Origin: Boothiomyces macroporosus
Lineage: Eukaryota > Chytridiomycota > Chytridiomycetes > Rhizophydiales > Terramycetaceae
Length of the DNA: 22,179 bases
Assembly: GCA_027604185.1 (NCBI GenBank)
Contig: JADGKB010000167.1
Coordinates: 1-22,179, forward strand
Direction of reading: 5' to 3'
Shown here: in pieces, positions 8,380 through 18,496 of the stretch
Numbering within the stretch: the first letter of the stretch is position 1
Layout of the letters: every line of letters begins with the position of its first letter
The notes under the pieces: generated by a model
What the model was told of the DNA's origin: nothing
The model's input: only the letters and a program-made list of their open reading frames with translations
Database searches by the model: none
Translations under genes and position numbers: made by a program

Positions 8380-9831
8380 TTACACATGGACATTAATTAT
8401 TCGATTGCACTCCAGCACTTCACGTATCTTTCTTCTTGCCCTAGCCAACTCTGATGATTCTCTAATATTAAACCCGAGATTCAGCCTATAAAGTGTTGAA
8501 TGTTTGATTGAATTTACAAAAGAAAGAATACCGACTAAAGTAAGACTATTGCCAGAGAGATCTAGTTGTTTCAATAATTTCATATTGATTGCAAAATCTT
8601 GCAATGCATCATCAGTCATTCCTGAATAATTGATAGATAGCGAATCTAGCGACAAGTTTTTAATGTTTTTCCCAATATTTACATCTACACTATCTAATCC
8701 CCATATATCCAAGTGTTTCAACTTTGAATTGAACGGAATCTGTTCCAAAAGTCTACATATGTGAGCTTCCTCTATTTTACAGTAATTCAACTTCAAATGT
8801 TCAACTGGTAACTTGTTGATATAGTTTTGGAGAATAGTTGCAGATTCGTTCTTGAATGGCACTTCGATACCAGTAAATTCCAAATATTTTACTTTTGACA
8901 GTACTATACACTGTAAAAATTCCTCCAAGTATTCTTTAGATATCTCTAAATTAATACTTTTGATTTTTGAAGATTTCAGATTCCTTGTAATTGCTGAAAT
9001 AGATTTTTCACTAGTAATCTGTCCTTCTAATATTTCCAAGTTGGTTTCTGGCAGTACTTTATACAATATACAAAGGTCTTGATTCTCGAAATCATTGAAA
9101 GATATATCCAAAGACTTGATCAAACTGTTAGGTAGAGCAGCGACAATCATTTTTAATCCTTCCTTCCGAATGTAATTCATGGATAGATTCAACTCTTTAA
9201 TATTTGTATGTGGTAGATGTTTCGATAGTTCCGCAACACCCACATCTGTGATAATGTTTTTTGAACAATCCAAAATTGACAATGCGGTTCTAGAGAGATT
9301 AAAAGACAAGATCTGCAAAGCTGTATCTGAAAGATGGCATTCACTAAGATCAAGTTCTTTGAGATGCAGAGTGTGAATTTGGTGTATGACCATGTGAATG
9401 ACTGTAGGAGAGCTTAATTTAATTGTTAAGGCAGTCAAATTGCGCAATCTAAAGATTCTTTCCATTTCCAATTCATTAACCTCCTGTTTAATAATCATAC
9501 ACACATCTTTACTGGGAGGCAAAATCGTGAATTTGTGTAAAAAGATATCGGACTGTATGGTGATTAAATTGTATTCAAACGCAGAGTTTGAGAGGCAGGA
9601 AATCCGCTCTAAATCAACTTGCAGATTATCGTTGAGGAAATTGTCAATCAAGTGCAACGATGGCCATATCCCATAGTGATAATCCTCTTTCAAACAAGAC
9701 CCAAAGAAACGGAAATCCGACAGCAGCCCATAGAAATACTTGTTTGTGAGTGATAAATAGAGTAAATCCTTTCCATTTAATAATTGGAATATCGTGTAGA
9801 GAATGTCGAAAGGGAGATTTTCCAAATTCAT
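8380..9831 (-). CDS. F-box/LRR protein 3
   Basis: A 483-aa protein from ATG 9831. The open frame reaches a TTG at 9858, but the first ATG gives the family-typical start MNLENLPFDILYTIFQLL. The F-box spans about residues 4-40, followed by YGIWPSLHL. LRRs follow, with clean repeats at about 165-260 (LSILDCSKNIITDVGVAEL, IKELNLSMNYIRKEGL, IKSLDISFNDFENQDL) and a further set near the C-terminus (LKQLDLSGNSLTLVGILSF). The family block ISKEYLEEFLQCIVLSKV is present. The likely role is as an SCF substrate receptor. The ATG lies only 36 nt after the stop of the upstream gene on the same strand and in the same frame, so it may share a transcript with that gene. Confidence 0.85.
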   Translation of the reverse strand: MNLENLPFDILYTIFQLLNGKDLLYLSLTNKYFYGLLSDFRFFGSCLKEDYHYGIWPSLHLIDNFLNDNLQVDLERISCLSNSAFEYNLITIQSDIFLHKFTILPPSKDVCMIIKQEVNELEMERIFRLRNLTALTIKLSSPTVIHMVIHQIHTLHLKELDLSECHLSDTALQILSFNLSRTALSILDCSKNIITDVGVAELSKHLPHTNIKELNLSMNYIRKEGLKMIVAALPNSLIKSLDISFNDFENQDLCILYKVLPETNLEILEGQITSEKSISAITRNLKSSKIKSINLEISKEYLEEFLQCIVLSKVKYLEFTGIEVPFKNESATILQNYINKLPVEHLKLNYCKIEEAHICRLLEQIPFNSKLKHLDIWGLDSVDVNIGKNIKNLSLDSLSINYSGMTDDALQDFAINMKLLKQLDLSGNSLTLVGILSFVNSIKHSTLYRLNLGFNIRESSELARARRKIREVLECNRIINVHV

Positions 9832-9867
9832 ATAAAAAATAAACTGCTTGGTCACCAAAGTTTTTAT

Positions 9868-11314
9868 TCAGAAATAGATTGGATTAGCACCGCCATACAT
9901 CGGAATGTCGATACAATTCACTTCTAACTGATCACCCTTATATATATTAGTAGGGTAAGAAAAGTTGAAATTCATAATGTATTGTGTTTCGCTGACAATG
10001 ATCAAATCCACTGCTCTTGCTGGATATATCCTCTGTTCGTTAGATACATCATCGGTATAGTATACGACTGCGCGATGTCTTTTTGCATCATAGTCCATTT
10101 CAAAAGTGATATCAGTGCCGTAGAATGAAACTTCCAGATGAAAATTTGAGATTGGCTTCCCAAAAAATACAATGTTAGGGTTGTAGCGATAGAACAGATC
10201 GGAAGGGCCGCTCAGAACAGTAGTGTACGCCGCACTTGCTAAATCATAAATTCGGAAATGATTGTCATCATAAACTTCCAATTTTACAAAATCATCTAAA
10301 TCATGAAACCATCCTGGCTGCAATAAGATTGGTTCTTCATATCCTGGAAAATCTTTAGTCAATTGCAAGTATTTGTTGTTTCTTTTGCCTTCAGAAATGA
10401 TTGTTCCGATATGCTTTGGACAAGAAGGGCTTCCATATACTTTCAACTCGCAATCATGTGCTGCTCCAAGCTGATAATTCCCAGATTCTAAATTGGATAA
10501 ATTCAACTTGAAGGTTTGTGTCAATAAAGATATGGGGTCATTAAAATACCACCGCAGGTCAATTTTCCACTCTAGAAAGTATTGGGCAACCTTCTTTGCT
10601 TCCCGCTTGTTGTATACTTCGTGCTTTGTAAAAGTAACCTCGTCTGTCCTCAGCCTTTTGGAGGAATGTTCTTTTTCGATATATGAATGACAAGAATGGT
10701 CTTGCCTGATGTGGTCATCCAACTTTTGCTCAGAGGAATTGTTCTCTGGATTGTAAGCGGCTTCTAGCTGTGTAAAAGCCTTGCCATGATTTAACTTGAA
10801 TTTATATTCCTTTGATGTTGAGCTTGAACTAGAAAAATTCTTGAAAATGTCTATTGCAGAATTTGATAAATTGCTTCCAGGAAAGAGATGATTTTCTAGC
10901 ATTGGCAGGGAAGCATTTGCACCAGCCACCAATGGGTCTTTCTTGGTTGGTGCAAAATCCTCTACCAATTCGCTATCGCATTCTTCAACATATGAATTTG
11001 ATTCACCAGAACATTCACTTTCAAAAGACTCTACGGTTGGGTGTATATGTTACCTTCAAATCCAACCATATCTTGAGAATCGCTGGGGATTTTTACCAAC
11101 TCGAAACTTGAGACTGGTTTTCGCTTCATCAAATTGTCAATAAAAAATCGTAGAATAAGAAGGGTCACAAATGCACCACCTTCCACATTAAGAAAAGTTT
11201 TTCCTCGCTTATCTACAAACACATTATCATGGAGAGTAGTTACAGATTGCCGACTGTTCGCTACGGTATAATAATTACTAGAAATCCTATTGTGGGAAAT
11301 ATAGTTCACTTCAT
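9868..11314 (-). CDS. Unrecognised protein, about 466 aa, 2-3 exons
   Basis: Exons on the minus strand are 11314-11310, 11286-11054 and 11030-9868. The intron at 11053-11031 (23 nt) is well supported: it joins GFE to ESFESECSGES in frame, and no ATG start exists for the downstream frame. The first intron (11309-11287, 23 nt), which gives the start MKISSNYYTVANS, is my best guess; the frame upstream has no ATG of its own. The N-terminal block DKRGKTFLNVEGGAFV looks globular. An acidic Ser-rich linker follows, with a basic SSKRLR stretch that could be a nuclear signal. The C-terminal 230 residues or so are rich in beta-type sequence and aromatics. I recognise no family and propose no function. 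Confidence 0.65.
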
Positions 11315-11322
11315 CTTTTGGA

Positions 11323-11329
11323 TATAAAA
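11323..11329 (+). promoter_or_regulatory. TATA box upstream of the secreted peptide gene
   Basis: TATAAAA lies 85 nt before the ATG at 11408, farther than at the other genes here. It also falls about 10 bp outside the proposed start of the minus-strand gene at 11314, so the two start regions are packed together or the minus-strand start is misplaced. Confidence 0.45.
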
Positions 11330-11407
11330 GGTAAGTGTGTGGTCGTGCACTGACACGCCCCGTTCCACCCGTGGACTTTAACGATTTGATTGAAAGGACT
11401 TTGCAAA

Positions 11408-11530
11408 ATGCAAATCAAAACTCTTGTCTGCCTCTTGGTTGCTGCAGTCTACGCATCCCCTGTAAAGAACACCCAAGATTTTGTCCCTATCATGCAGGAT
11501 GATGACAAAGCCGGTAAAAGGGATGGATAA
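11408..11530 (+). CDS. Small predicted secreted peptide, 38-40 aa
   Basis: ATG 11408 in the context caaaATGC. Read straight through, it gives 40 aa ending KAGKRDG at TAA 11528-11530. The N-terminus MQIKTLVCLLVAAVYA is a textbook signal peptide, with cleavage likely after YA or YAS; a short hydrophilic mature part of about 24 residues follows, without cysteines. The unspliced form has a KR dibasic pair near the end. However, a good 21-nt intron fits at 11514-11534 (starts gtaaaa, ends ataactag). Its removal changes the tail to DKAVAK with a stop at 11543-11545 and deletes the KR. AATAAA at 11541 overlaps that second stop. A secreted peptide is likely; signal, effector or pheromone roles cannot be told apart. 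Confidence 0.6.
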   Translation: MQIKTLVCLLVAAVYASPVKNTQDFVPIMQDDDKAGKRDG

Positions 11531-11654
11531 CTAGTTGCTAAATAAACCTTTTCAAATGAAACTTGCGTTTTATTATAATTCAGCCTTGCTAAAGGATGTT
11601 GTTCAATGAGTTGCAGTTGGGGCTGCTTTCTCATTTCCTAGTGCAGTCGACTTC

Positions 11655-14600
11655 ATGCACTCCCAATTAGTTATTTTTTTTATGATTGACGCAAAAGCAA
11701 TTGAAACAGGTTTCGTTAGTCTCATATCCAATTCATGGTTGACATCTATAATGAAAAACGGGGATAACCTAGCCGCAAAAGTAACTACTGTTAATCAAGG
11801 ATGCACCAATTCTGCCCAAAAACAGTGCCGACACAGAATTGCTAGTAGAGCCATACCTCGCTCAAGTGGGGCAGTTTCTAAGGAGGCAGAGGAAGGATTT
11901 TCCCAATATTTATTTTCACCTGCTAAAGATATTTAAATGGGAAATGTATTATAGATTAATGATAGTGTTGCAATCTCATTGCTCCAGCTGCTTTCCATGC
12001 TTATGACTGCATTCAAACCATTATTAATTGGCCAAGTATATACTGCTAATTTAGTTTCTAGCCTACTTGGATCCCCAACAGTCAGCCCATCTATGGTCAA
12101 ATGATATCACCTTACCACTAGCTGCGATATTTACTATATCAATAGTTACCCCAATTCTCGACTCTATTGCCAACTCACTTTCTGCCAAATCACAGGTGAA
12201 CTTTTGGGTGTTGATGAATACTCTCCTTTACAAAAAAACCCTGAAACTGAGTGCCGAAAGTAGGGTGGTAATAATTTATAATTTTAGAAGTATCAAACTG
12301 GTAATTTGTTGAATATATACGGCAGTGATTCAGCTAAAATTTACCAGGGGTTGACAGCTTTCAACTCTTGTATATTTCCAATCATTCAAGTAGTTACAAA
12401 CATCCTTTTTCTACAAAGTTTGATAGGATTGACAACGGTATATACTTGCATTGCTTATATCTTGGCTTTTATACCTGTGGTGATGATGCAGATTAGAATT
12501 CAACAACTAGCTACCAAATCTGATATGCTGGTTGATACTAAAATCAATCATTTGCGCGATATATTCAAGAGTATCTAGATATTTACCCAGGTATTAAGAA
12601 TATCAAGTTGTCAAACGTCGAGAATTACTTTTTTGACATTGTAAAAGCCAACATTGATCAGGATATGGATGTGGCCCGAATTATATACCTGTTAAATCGG
12701 GTAAGTTTCACCGTTACAACTGGCCTGTCTACACTATTAAGCTGTTTAACCTTTGTGATTTACAGTATTCTAGGATCCACATTAAATCCAGCAGTTATTT
12801 TCCCGGCGTACATGTATTTGGATCAGATTTCATCTCAATTAGTCACTTTGAAAGAAATATTTGAAGTAGCGATGGTGGTGTACGAAGGATACAATATTGT
12901 TACGAAATTCATGTCTGCGAGTGAAAAGAGGGACACAAATGACAATACCGGGTCGCGTTTAGCTATAGAATTAGTGGGTACAACTTGGAAATGGTTTGAT
13001 CCAGTGTATATTAAAGAAGCGCATGACTTGGAAATGAAGAAAATCCGGTATATTGGAAAGTATAGAAAGCAAACCTTGGAAAGAAAAGCAAACGAAAATA
13101 CTTTCCAATTAAAGGATGTTAATCTTGATATCGAAAAAGGGAAGACAATTGGAGTGGTTGGTACAGTTGGTGCTGGCAAAAGCACACTTTTATCAGGTAT
13201 AGCAAGGGAACTTGATTACAATTCTGGAAAAGTAAACTATACTAACGCAGATGCATATTGATGGAACTATTGCGTATTTCACTCAGCAACCTTGGTTGAT
13301 GATGGATACTATTGAATCCAACATTACCTTTGGTCAAGAACTTGATCAGCAAAAGCTTGATCATATCATCGAAATATGTGGTCTAAAAATGGATATTGAT
13401 GGTCTTGATAACGGCATCCATACGTTAGTAGGAGAGAGCGGTGTCAACTTGTCAGGCGGACAGAAAGCAAGAGTTTCGTTAGCAAGATGCATCTATTCTG
13501 ATTCCGATATTTATCTGCTAGATGATCCCCTTGCATCTATCGATGCTCGTGTCGGGAGACAAGTTTTTGAAGCAGCAATCAAGAACGAATTGAAAGGGAA
13601 AACTGTGCTATTCTCGACGCACCAACTTCAATACATGAACCAGATGGACGAAATTATAGTCATAGATAAAGGAAGATTGGTAGAACGCGGCACATTTGAA
13701 GAGTTGAATCAAATCGACAGTGGGTATTTTAAAAAAATGATTGAAAACTTTCACTTTGATGAGGAGCTAGAAAACGATACTAAAGAAACTGTAATAGAAA
13801 CCCAATCAAAGCAAGTGTCAAAGAAAACAGAGGATATTATCAGAAAAGAACAAAGCAAAACGGTATTCTTTTTTTAAAAAGTAGGGGAAATTGAGGAATA
13901 CTCTGTATAAGAAGATCTTTAGAGGTATCAAAAACCCGTTGTGGTACGTTGGGATGGGTATTGGATTTATTTTCAATTTTGTTTTAGAATTTTTAGGGCT
14001 GCTTATCCTCACAGCTTGGTCAAACGACTCGTCAAGAGATTCATTCTTTATTGTTGCCCTTTCAGTGTCTACCGTGGCTCAGCTGGTTGTATTTTGTAAG
14101 AAATGTTTTACATAGATATCGTCACTTTGCTGTGGTATTTGGGGGGTATTACTAACAACAAGTACTATTTTTCAAGAATGTTCACGTCCGTATTGCACGC
14201 ACGCTATTACTTTTTTGAGGAAAACCCAATTGGAAGGATTCTTAGTAGATTTACATCCGATCTGCAGGTCCTCGATCGTGCAATGTTCAGATCTCTCTTG
14301 GCTGTGGTATCTTCAGCTAGTTCTTTAATAGGAAAGAGTATTCTAGTGTGCTGTGCTACACCGTATTTGTCCAGTATTTTCTGATTAACCCAGTCATATT
14401 GCTTTTAGGCTATAGCATACTTTGGTACATTAGGGGAACCTACGATTCTTCTGTATTGGCATTCAAAAGGATATATGCTGTGGAGAAAGCAAACTCGGAT
14501 GCTATAAAAACAGAAACTATTACAGGAATTGCCACCATCAACGGATTTGCAGGTGCATCCGAGTTTTTCAAACAAAGATTTATGGCTCAATCTGATATAT

Positions 14601-15731
14601 GGTTAGGGTGGCGTGCACTTACGATATACAATTTATGTTGGTATCAATTTAGAGTATCTATTGTGAACCTACTGATAAGCAATGGCATTATCATCTTTGC
14701 AATGATTTCGGGTACAAAATCAACGATCTTCAGTTCACTAGTTGCACTAGCTCTTACACAAGCAGAAACATGTTCCTCCAAACTAGTTTTATTGATTGTA
14801 AATTTATCACAGAATAAGTCTAATGTACTTGTGAATTAATTTAGATGAACTCTTTTGAAAGAGTAGTAGAGTATTGTGAAGGAATTGAGCAAGAGCAGCT
14901 GGATGAAGATGCTTCTGGATATCTACATTGGCCCAGTAAAGGGGAAATAGAAATCCGAAATTTAACCCTTGCATACCATAGTAAGCCTGATACCGACATT
15001 ATTAAAGACCTTCATATTTCCATTCAGGCAGGAGAGAAAATAGGTGTGGTGGGAAGAACTGGTTCGGGAAAGTCAACTCTTGCCATGTCCTTCTTTCGGT
15101 TATTTGAACCAAAGCGTGGCACCATCATTATTGACGATCATGGTAGCTATTATTTAATCTAGATATTCGAACTGTTTGTTTGCAAGCACTGAGGAGAAAT
15201 ATATCAATTATATCACAGGAAGCCAATGTTTTTACTGGGACCATACGATATAACCTTACTCTGGGTGATTTTGCAGACGAAATAATTTGGCAGGCATTAG
15301 ACGTTGTAGGACTCAAATCGTACGTTTCCGAATTGCCTCAAAAATTAGATCATGAACTAACTACAAACGGCGGTAATTTATCTTTCGGACAATGCCAGTT
15401 ATTATGTTTGGCTCGGGTTATTTTAAGAAAGCCAAAAGTTCTGATTTTGGATGAAGCCAACTCTTCAATTGATCTAGAAGCAGATCAGAAGATTCAAGAA
15501 GTGCTGCGTACACATTTAAAGGATACAACTGTCATTAGCATTGCTCATAGGTTGAACAGCATTGCTGATTTCGACAGAGTGCTAGTATTGGAAGATGGTG
15601 CGATGAGGGAATACGATTCACCGTATAACCTGCTTCTTAATGACTCTTCTCAGTTTGCTGAAATGGTTAAATCTTCTGGTAGTTCTAATGCCAGGGCTAT
15701 TATGGAAATTGCACGACTTCAACAGAAATAG
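11655..15731 (+). CDS. ABCC (MRP-type) ABC transporter, about 1284 aa, 12 exons
   Basis: Introns at 11781-11799, 11965-11987, 12036-12054, 12268-12287, 12571-12590, 13232-13250, 13863-13884, 14096-14115, 14374-14393, 14825-14844 and 15143-15162 (19-23 nt) join all pieces in one frame. The fourth intron could instead start at 12265. The order is TMD1 - NBD1 - TMD2 - NBD2 without an N-terminal TMD0, like short MRP transporters. NBD1 has Walker A GTVGAGKST (about residue 470), signature LSGGQ (about 560), Walker B IYLLDD and H-loop STHQ. As usual for ABCC, Asp replaces the catalytic Glu. NBD2 has GRTGSGKST (about 1071), LSFGQ, LILDE and AHR. It should export organic anions or conjugates across the plasma or vacuolar membrane; the substrate cannot be told. 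The start could be Met 11682 instead of 11655. Confidence 0.93.
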
Positions 15732-15805
15732 AGTTGATAGTCTTAATACATGGATCTAATTTATTGGCGCATTTTCTATTCTCTGGTTTATTTTACATGG
15801 ACTAT

Positions 15806-15831
15806 TCATTCAGCAGTCTCATTCAGCAGTC
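15806..15831 (+). repeat. 13-bp perfect tandem duplication
   Basis: The unit tcattcagcagtc occurs twice back to back. It sits about 75 bp past the ABC transporter stop. It is probably a slippage duplication; a regulatory role is possible but not shown. Confidence 0.7.
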
Positions 15832-16170
15832 ATCTGTTTGGATGGGCAAAACAGAAGGATAACAAAAATTAATTGAGCACTAATTCTCAAGTAACACATT
15901 GCTCCTTGTGAGTTTGATTCAATATTTCGTACTTGGAATGTGCTATACTTTATTATTTGGTCAATCTTCAACAGATTCCCACAGACTGAGAACGTTTTCC
16001 TGATAAGAGCGATTTGGAATTTAAAAATACATTCCTCTCACCGCCGATCAGTATCCTTTGGTTTGGCTCGTTATTTCAGCCTAAACTGTCTTTAGTCCTG
16101 CTTTTCTTTCCTTCCCTTGCTGAATTTTTCGGAACTTTTTGAATGGCGCGTGTTTGTCTTTGAAGAATTT

Positions 16171-16180
16171 GATTTAAATA
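16171..16180 (+). promoter_or_regulatory. TATA-like box of the F-box/ankyrin gene
   Basis: gatttaaata (TTTAAATA core) ends 22 nt before the ATG at 16203, close to the spacing seen before the other TATA-driven genes. Confidence 0.4.
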
Positions 16181-16202
16181 CCCCGTCAAAAATTAAACCG
16201 CA

Positions 16203-16952
16203 ATGATTGCTCAACTTCCAACTGAGCTATTTCTATACGTTGGGAAATATCTATCGATCACAGATTTTTCAAATTTGCTCGTTACTTGCGGAATAGTTTA
16301 TGGGAAAGCTAAAACTGCTCTACCATTCCTGTATCAACAGGAGCAGTTGGTGTATCACCTTGTTAATGGAAACTTGGATCAGTTTTCAAAGATATTAAAC
16401 AAAATTCAGGACTCGGATATTATCCAGGAAATATTGTGTTTGGCTGCAACCATTGGACAAATTGATATTATCAATCTTATTGAATCATCGAACCCTGTTG
16501 ATTACGAATCTATCTTCCTATTGGCTTGTGAAAGCAATCAACTTGCACTCGTTCAGCACTTGCAAGATAAAGTTGAGAGTGTAGTTGAAGGAATAAATAT
16601 CTGCATAATCAATGGATATCTGGATATATTTATCACTATCACCACTACCAAAAATGTGGATTTGTCCTTTGACGACAATTTATTCATCAGAACTGCCTGT
16701 TTATATGGATATCCTGAGCTTGTCGCGTTTCTACTGAACGATGAGCGTGTGGACCCAGCAGCAATTCAAAATGAATCACTAAAAAACGCTTGTAAATATG
16801 GATACCTTGAAATTGTAAAGTTGCTTGTTCAAGATGAAAGAGTAGATCCACTTGTTGAAAACAATACCGCTCTTCAATTGGCGACTTTAAATAATCATCA
16901 GGATATAGTTGATTACCTTGTGGATGTTACAAAGACTTTTACAGGTGTGTAA
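16203..16952 (+). CDS. F-box and ankyrin-repeat protein, 249 aa
   Basis: ATG 16203 to TAA 16950-16952. An F-box starts at residue 5 (LPTELFLYVGKYLSITDF) and runs to about 45. The rest is built from ankyrin-like repeats of about 32-35 residues. The last are clearest: LFIRTACLYGYPELVAFLLN with DERVDP, LKNACKYGYLEIVKLLVQ with DERVDP, and ALQLATLNNHQDIVDYLV. Earlier repeats (about 60-150) are degenerate. The architecture suggests an SCF-type adaptor that uses ankyrin repeats instead of LRRs to hold its target; this is inferred from domains only. No intron is needed. Its closeness to four F-box/LRR genes suggests a local store of F-box genes, but it shares no sequence with them beyond the F-box. 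Confidence 0.88.
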   Translation: MIAQLPTELFLYVGKYLSITDFSNLLVTCGIVYGKAKTALPFLYQQEQLVYHLVNGNLDQFSKILNKIQDSDIIQEILCLAATIGQIDIINLIESSNPVDYESIFLLACESNQLALVQHLQDKVESVVEGINICIINGYLDIFITITTTKNVDLSFDDNLFIRTACLYGYPELVAFLLNDERVDPAAIQNESLKNACKYGYLEIVKLLVQDERVDPLVENNTALQLATLNNHQDIVDYLVDVTKTFTGV

Positions 16953-17927
16953 ATAAACAAATTTCAGCAAGAATTTGATTTTGACGAATATTTGGATTGA
17001 AACAACACAAATACTTCCACCGTTTAAAGAGCACTGCAAATTTTAAATGAGGTGTCTCACCAAGATGTTATTCTAAAACTTGTAGGGAAAAATGTTTATT
17101 TTAAACTAGTGATTCTGTCACTCAGCTGCTTGCCAACCATCAACCATTTCCTTGGTTAATCTGCCAACACCAAATCTTTTCTCAATCACTCATAGTGGAT
17201 TACTCCAACGTCGCTAGTTGCAGCGAGAAGGAGGGTAATGCTGCTTTCCAGTCTCTTCATCAGGAGTCTACCCTTCAAAGTTCCATTTTTTCTTTTGTCT
17301 GCCAAATTTCAAGCACATTGAACCAATATAGCAGATAATTTTTTGAATGGGAGATGTAAAGTCATCTGCTGTTTTTCGCCATTGGTATTTCCGATTACAG
17401 CTCCCTGAGCTTGACCTAATATTTGTTGATACTCTTGCTCCTTTTTTGTACAGGTTTCAATATATAAATGACAGAGTTTTCCACACGGTTATATTCTTTG
17501 TCATAGCAGAGTGGGCAATGCAGTCTTCAACTTGTTCATTTTTTTGATTTTCATTAATAGAGAGATCTATAGTCGTGTGATCACTGGATACTTTAGCAAT
17601 TTGGGATATCATTTTGGGAGGTTCCCTTAGAGTGCCAGGGTTAATTTCGGTAAGTTAAACCCATGAAAAAAGAATGATCACAATTCGATTTTCATTTGAA
17701 AGATGATTAATTCTTGGTCAGTGGTTTGGTCACTGGATACTAATGGAATATTTCGCCATTAACTCGTGAAATTAATATAAATGAAAATGGAATTACCTAA
17801 CTAAACCGTAGGTGATTCTACCATTAAATCTGCTATAACCATTGAAATTTAGTTGAAATTCCAAACGTTTTTGAACCACATGATCCTAGTAATCATCAGT
17901 CATTTTGATGGTGGCACCAAAAAGCAG
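16953..17927. other. Long intergenic region, no supported gene
   Basis: About 1 kb without a convincing gene. A 66-codon ATG frame at 17347-17547 has no homology, no TATA box at the usual place and a Phe-rich composition typical of chance frames. A 12-bp direct repeat (tcactggatact) occurs at 17581-17592 and 17730-17741. The right end is the promoter of the gene at 17966. Confidence 0.45.
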
Positions 17928-17935
17928 TATATAAA
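17928..17935 (+). promoter_or_regulatory. TATA box of the 46-aa micropeptide gene
   Basis: TATATAAA lies 38 nt before the ATG at 17966, exactly the spacing of the TATA box in the left inverted-repeat arm. Confidence 0.65.
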
Positions 17936-17965
17936 GCGGTAGCCACGGTCATTAATTACTACAAA

Positions 17966-18106
17966 ATGTCTACTCCAGGTGAAAAAATGAATCCTATTGC
18001 TGAAAAGATTGTCATGGTTGAAAAGCATGACGGAAAAAAAGAAGTTAAAGAAGTAGAAAACTTGCAATTCATGGGTCCAGTTACCATGCATGGAAGAAAC
18101 ATGTAA
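17966..18106 (+). CDS. 46-aa micropeptide, divergent relative of the repeat-arm gene
   Basis: ATG 17966 (context acaaaATGT) to TAA 18104-18106. The protein starts MSTPGEKMNPIAEKIVMVEK and ends EVENLQFMGPVTMHGRNM. Aligned with the 39-aa copies it keeps DGKK, a Lys two or three residues on, VENL, FM, V/I-T and GR near the C-terminus, while the N-terminus is different and longer. Conservation of spacing and of the C-terminal end, plus the identical TATA-to-ATG distance, argues for a real gene. No signal peptide, membrane segment or cysteine. The function is unknown. It lies between the two repeat arms but is not itself part of the inverted duplication. Confidence 0.8.
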   Translation: MSTPGEKMNPIAEKIVMVEKHDGKKEVKEVENLQFMGPVTMHGRNM

Positions 18107-18496
18107 AATAATATATTGTTGCATATGCGGTTCAAATCTTGTCTCTATTAAACACGTGTATTGATGTGTTAAATAATGATGCCATTTTGGAACCAAAACC
18201 TAAACCTATAGAAACACTTGAAATTGCGAGTTTTCCAGTAGCACATCAGACACACTTGATCGAACTATTGCTGTAACTTTTCGAGTAACCGAAAAGGGTG
18301 TAAAAATTTGTATAATTGCTTGTTGAGTAATGACACAGTGAGTATATCGTCTTGTTCACTGTAATCTACGATTCTATACCAGATTTCTAATGGTAGTCCA
18401 GCAGACATGTAGATTGAAAATTCATAAATTTTAGGAAAGACTTTTATTCAATTAATTTGGTTCTTTAGAGCATTGGGTTAAGGAGAGTAATTAAGT
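18107..18496. other. Intergenic region between convergent genes
   Basis: AT-rich, with no gene seen. It holds the 3' ends of the 46-aa gene and of F-box/LRR gene 4. A short inverted repeat (acagtga at 18335-18341, tcactgt at 18356-18362) could form a weak hairpin. Confidence 0.4.

Larger units (their letters stand above)
15732..16202. other. Intergenic region between ABC transporter and F-box/ankyrin gene
   Basis: No coding frame is supported. It contains a perfect 13-bp tandem duplication at 15806-15831 and the TATA-like promoter of the next gene. Confidence 0.45.

Noticed and set aside
14330..14370. A 29-nt intron at about 14345-14373 in the ABC transporter
   Set aside because: It would delete a conserved segment ending in an ATP tripeptide; the 20-nt intron 14374-14393 keeps the frame and the expected spacing of the second membrane domain.
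11655..15731. The ABC transporter region as a pseudogene with many frameshifts
   Set aside because: Every break is repaired by a GT-AG segment of 19-23 nt, and all Walker, signature and H-loop motifs are intact after joining.
17347..17547. 66-codon ATG frame in the long intergenic region
   Set aside because: Phe-rich chance-like composition, no TATA box at the usual spacing, no paralogue in the window.
17581..17741. 12-bp direct repeat tcactggatact, 149 bp apart
   Set aside because: Only two copies without a neighbouring gene model or symmetry; too weak to call a feature of its own.
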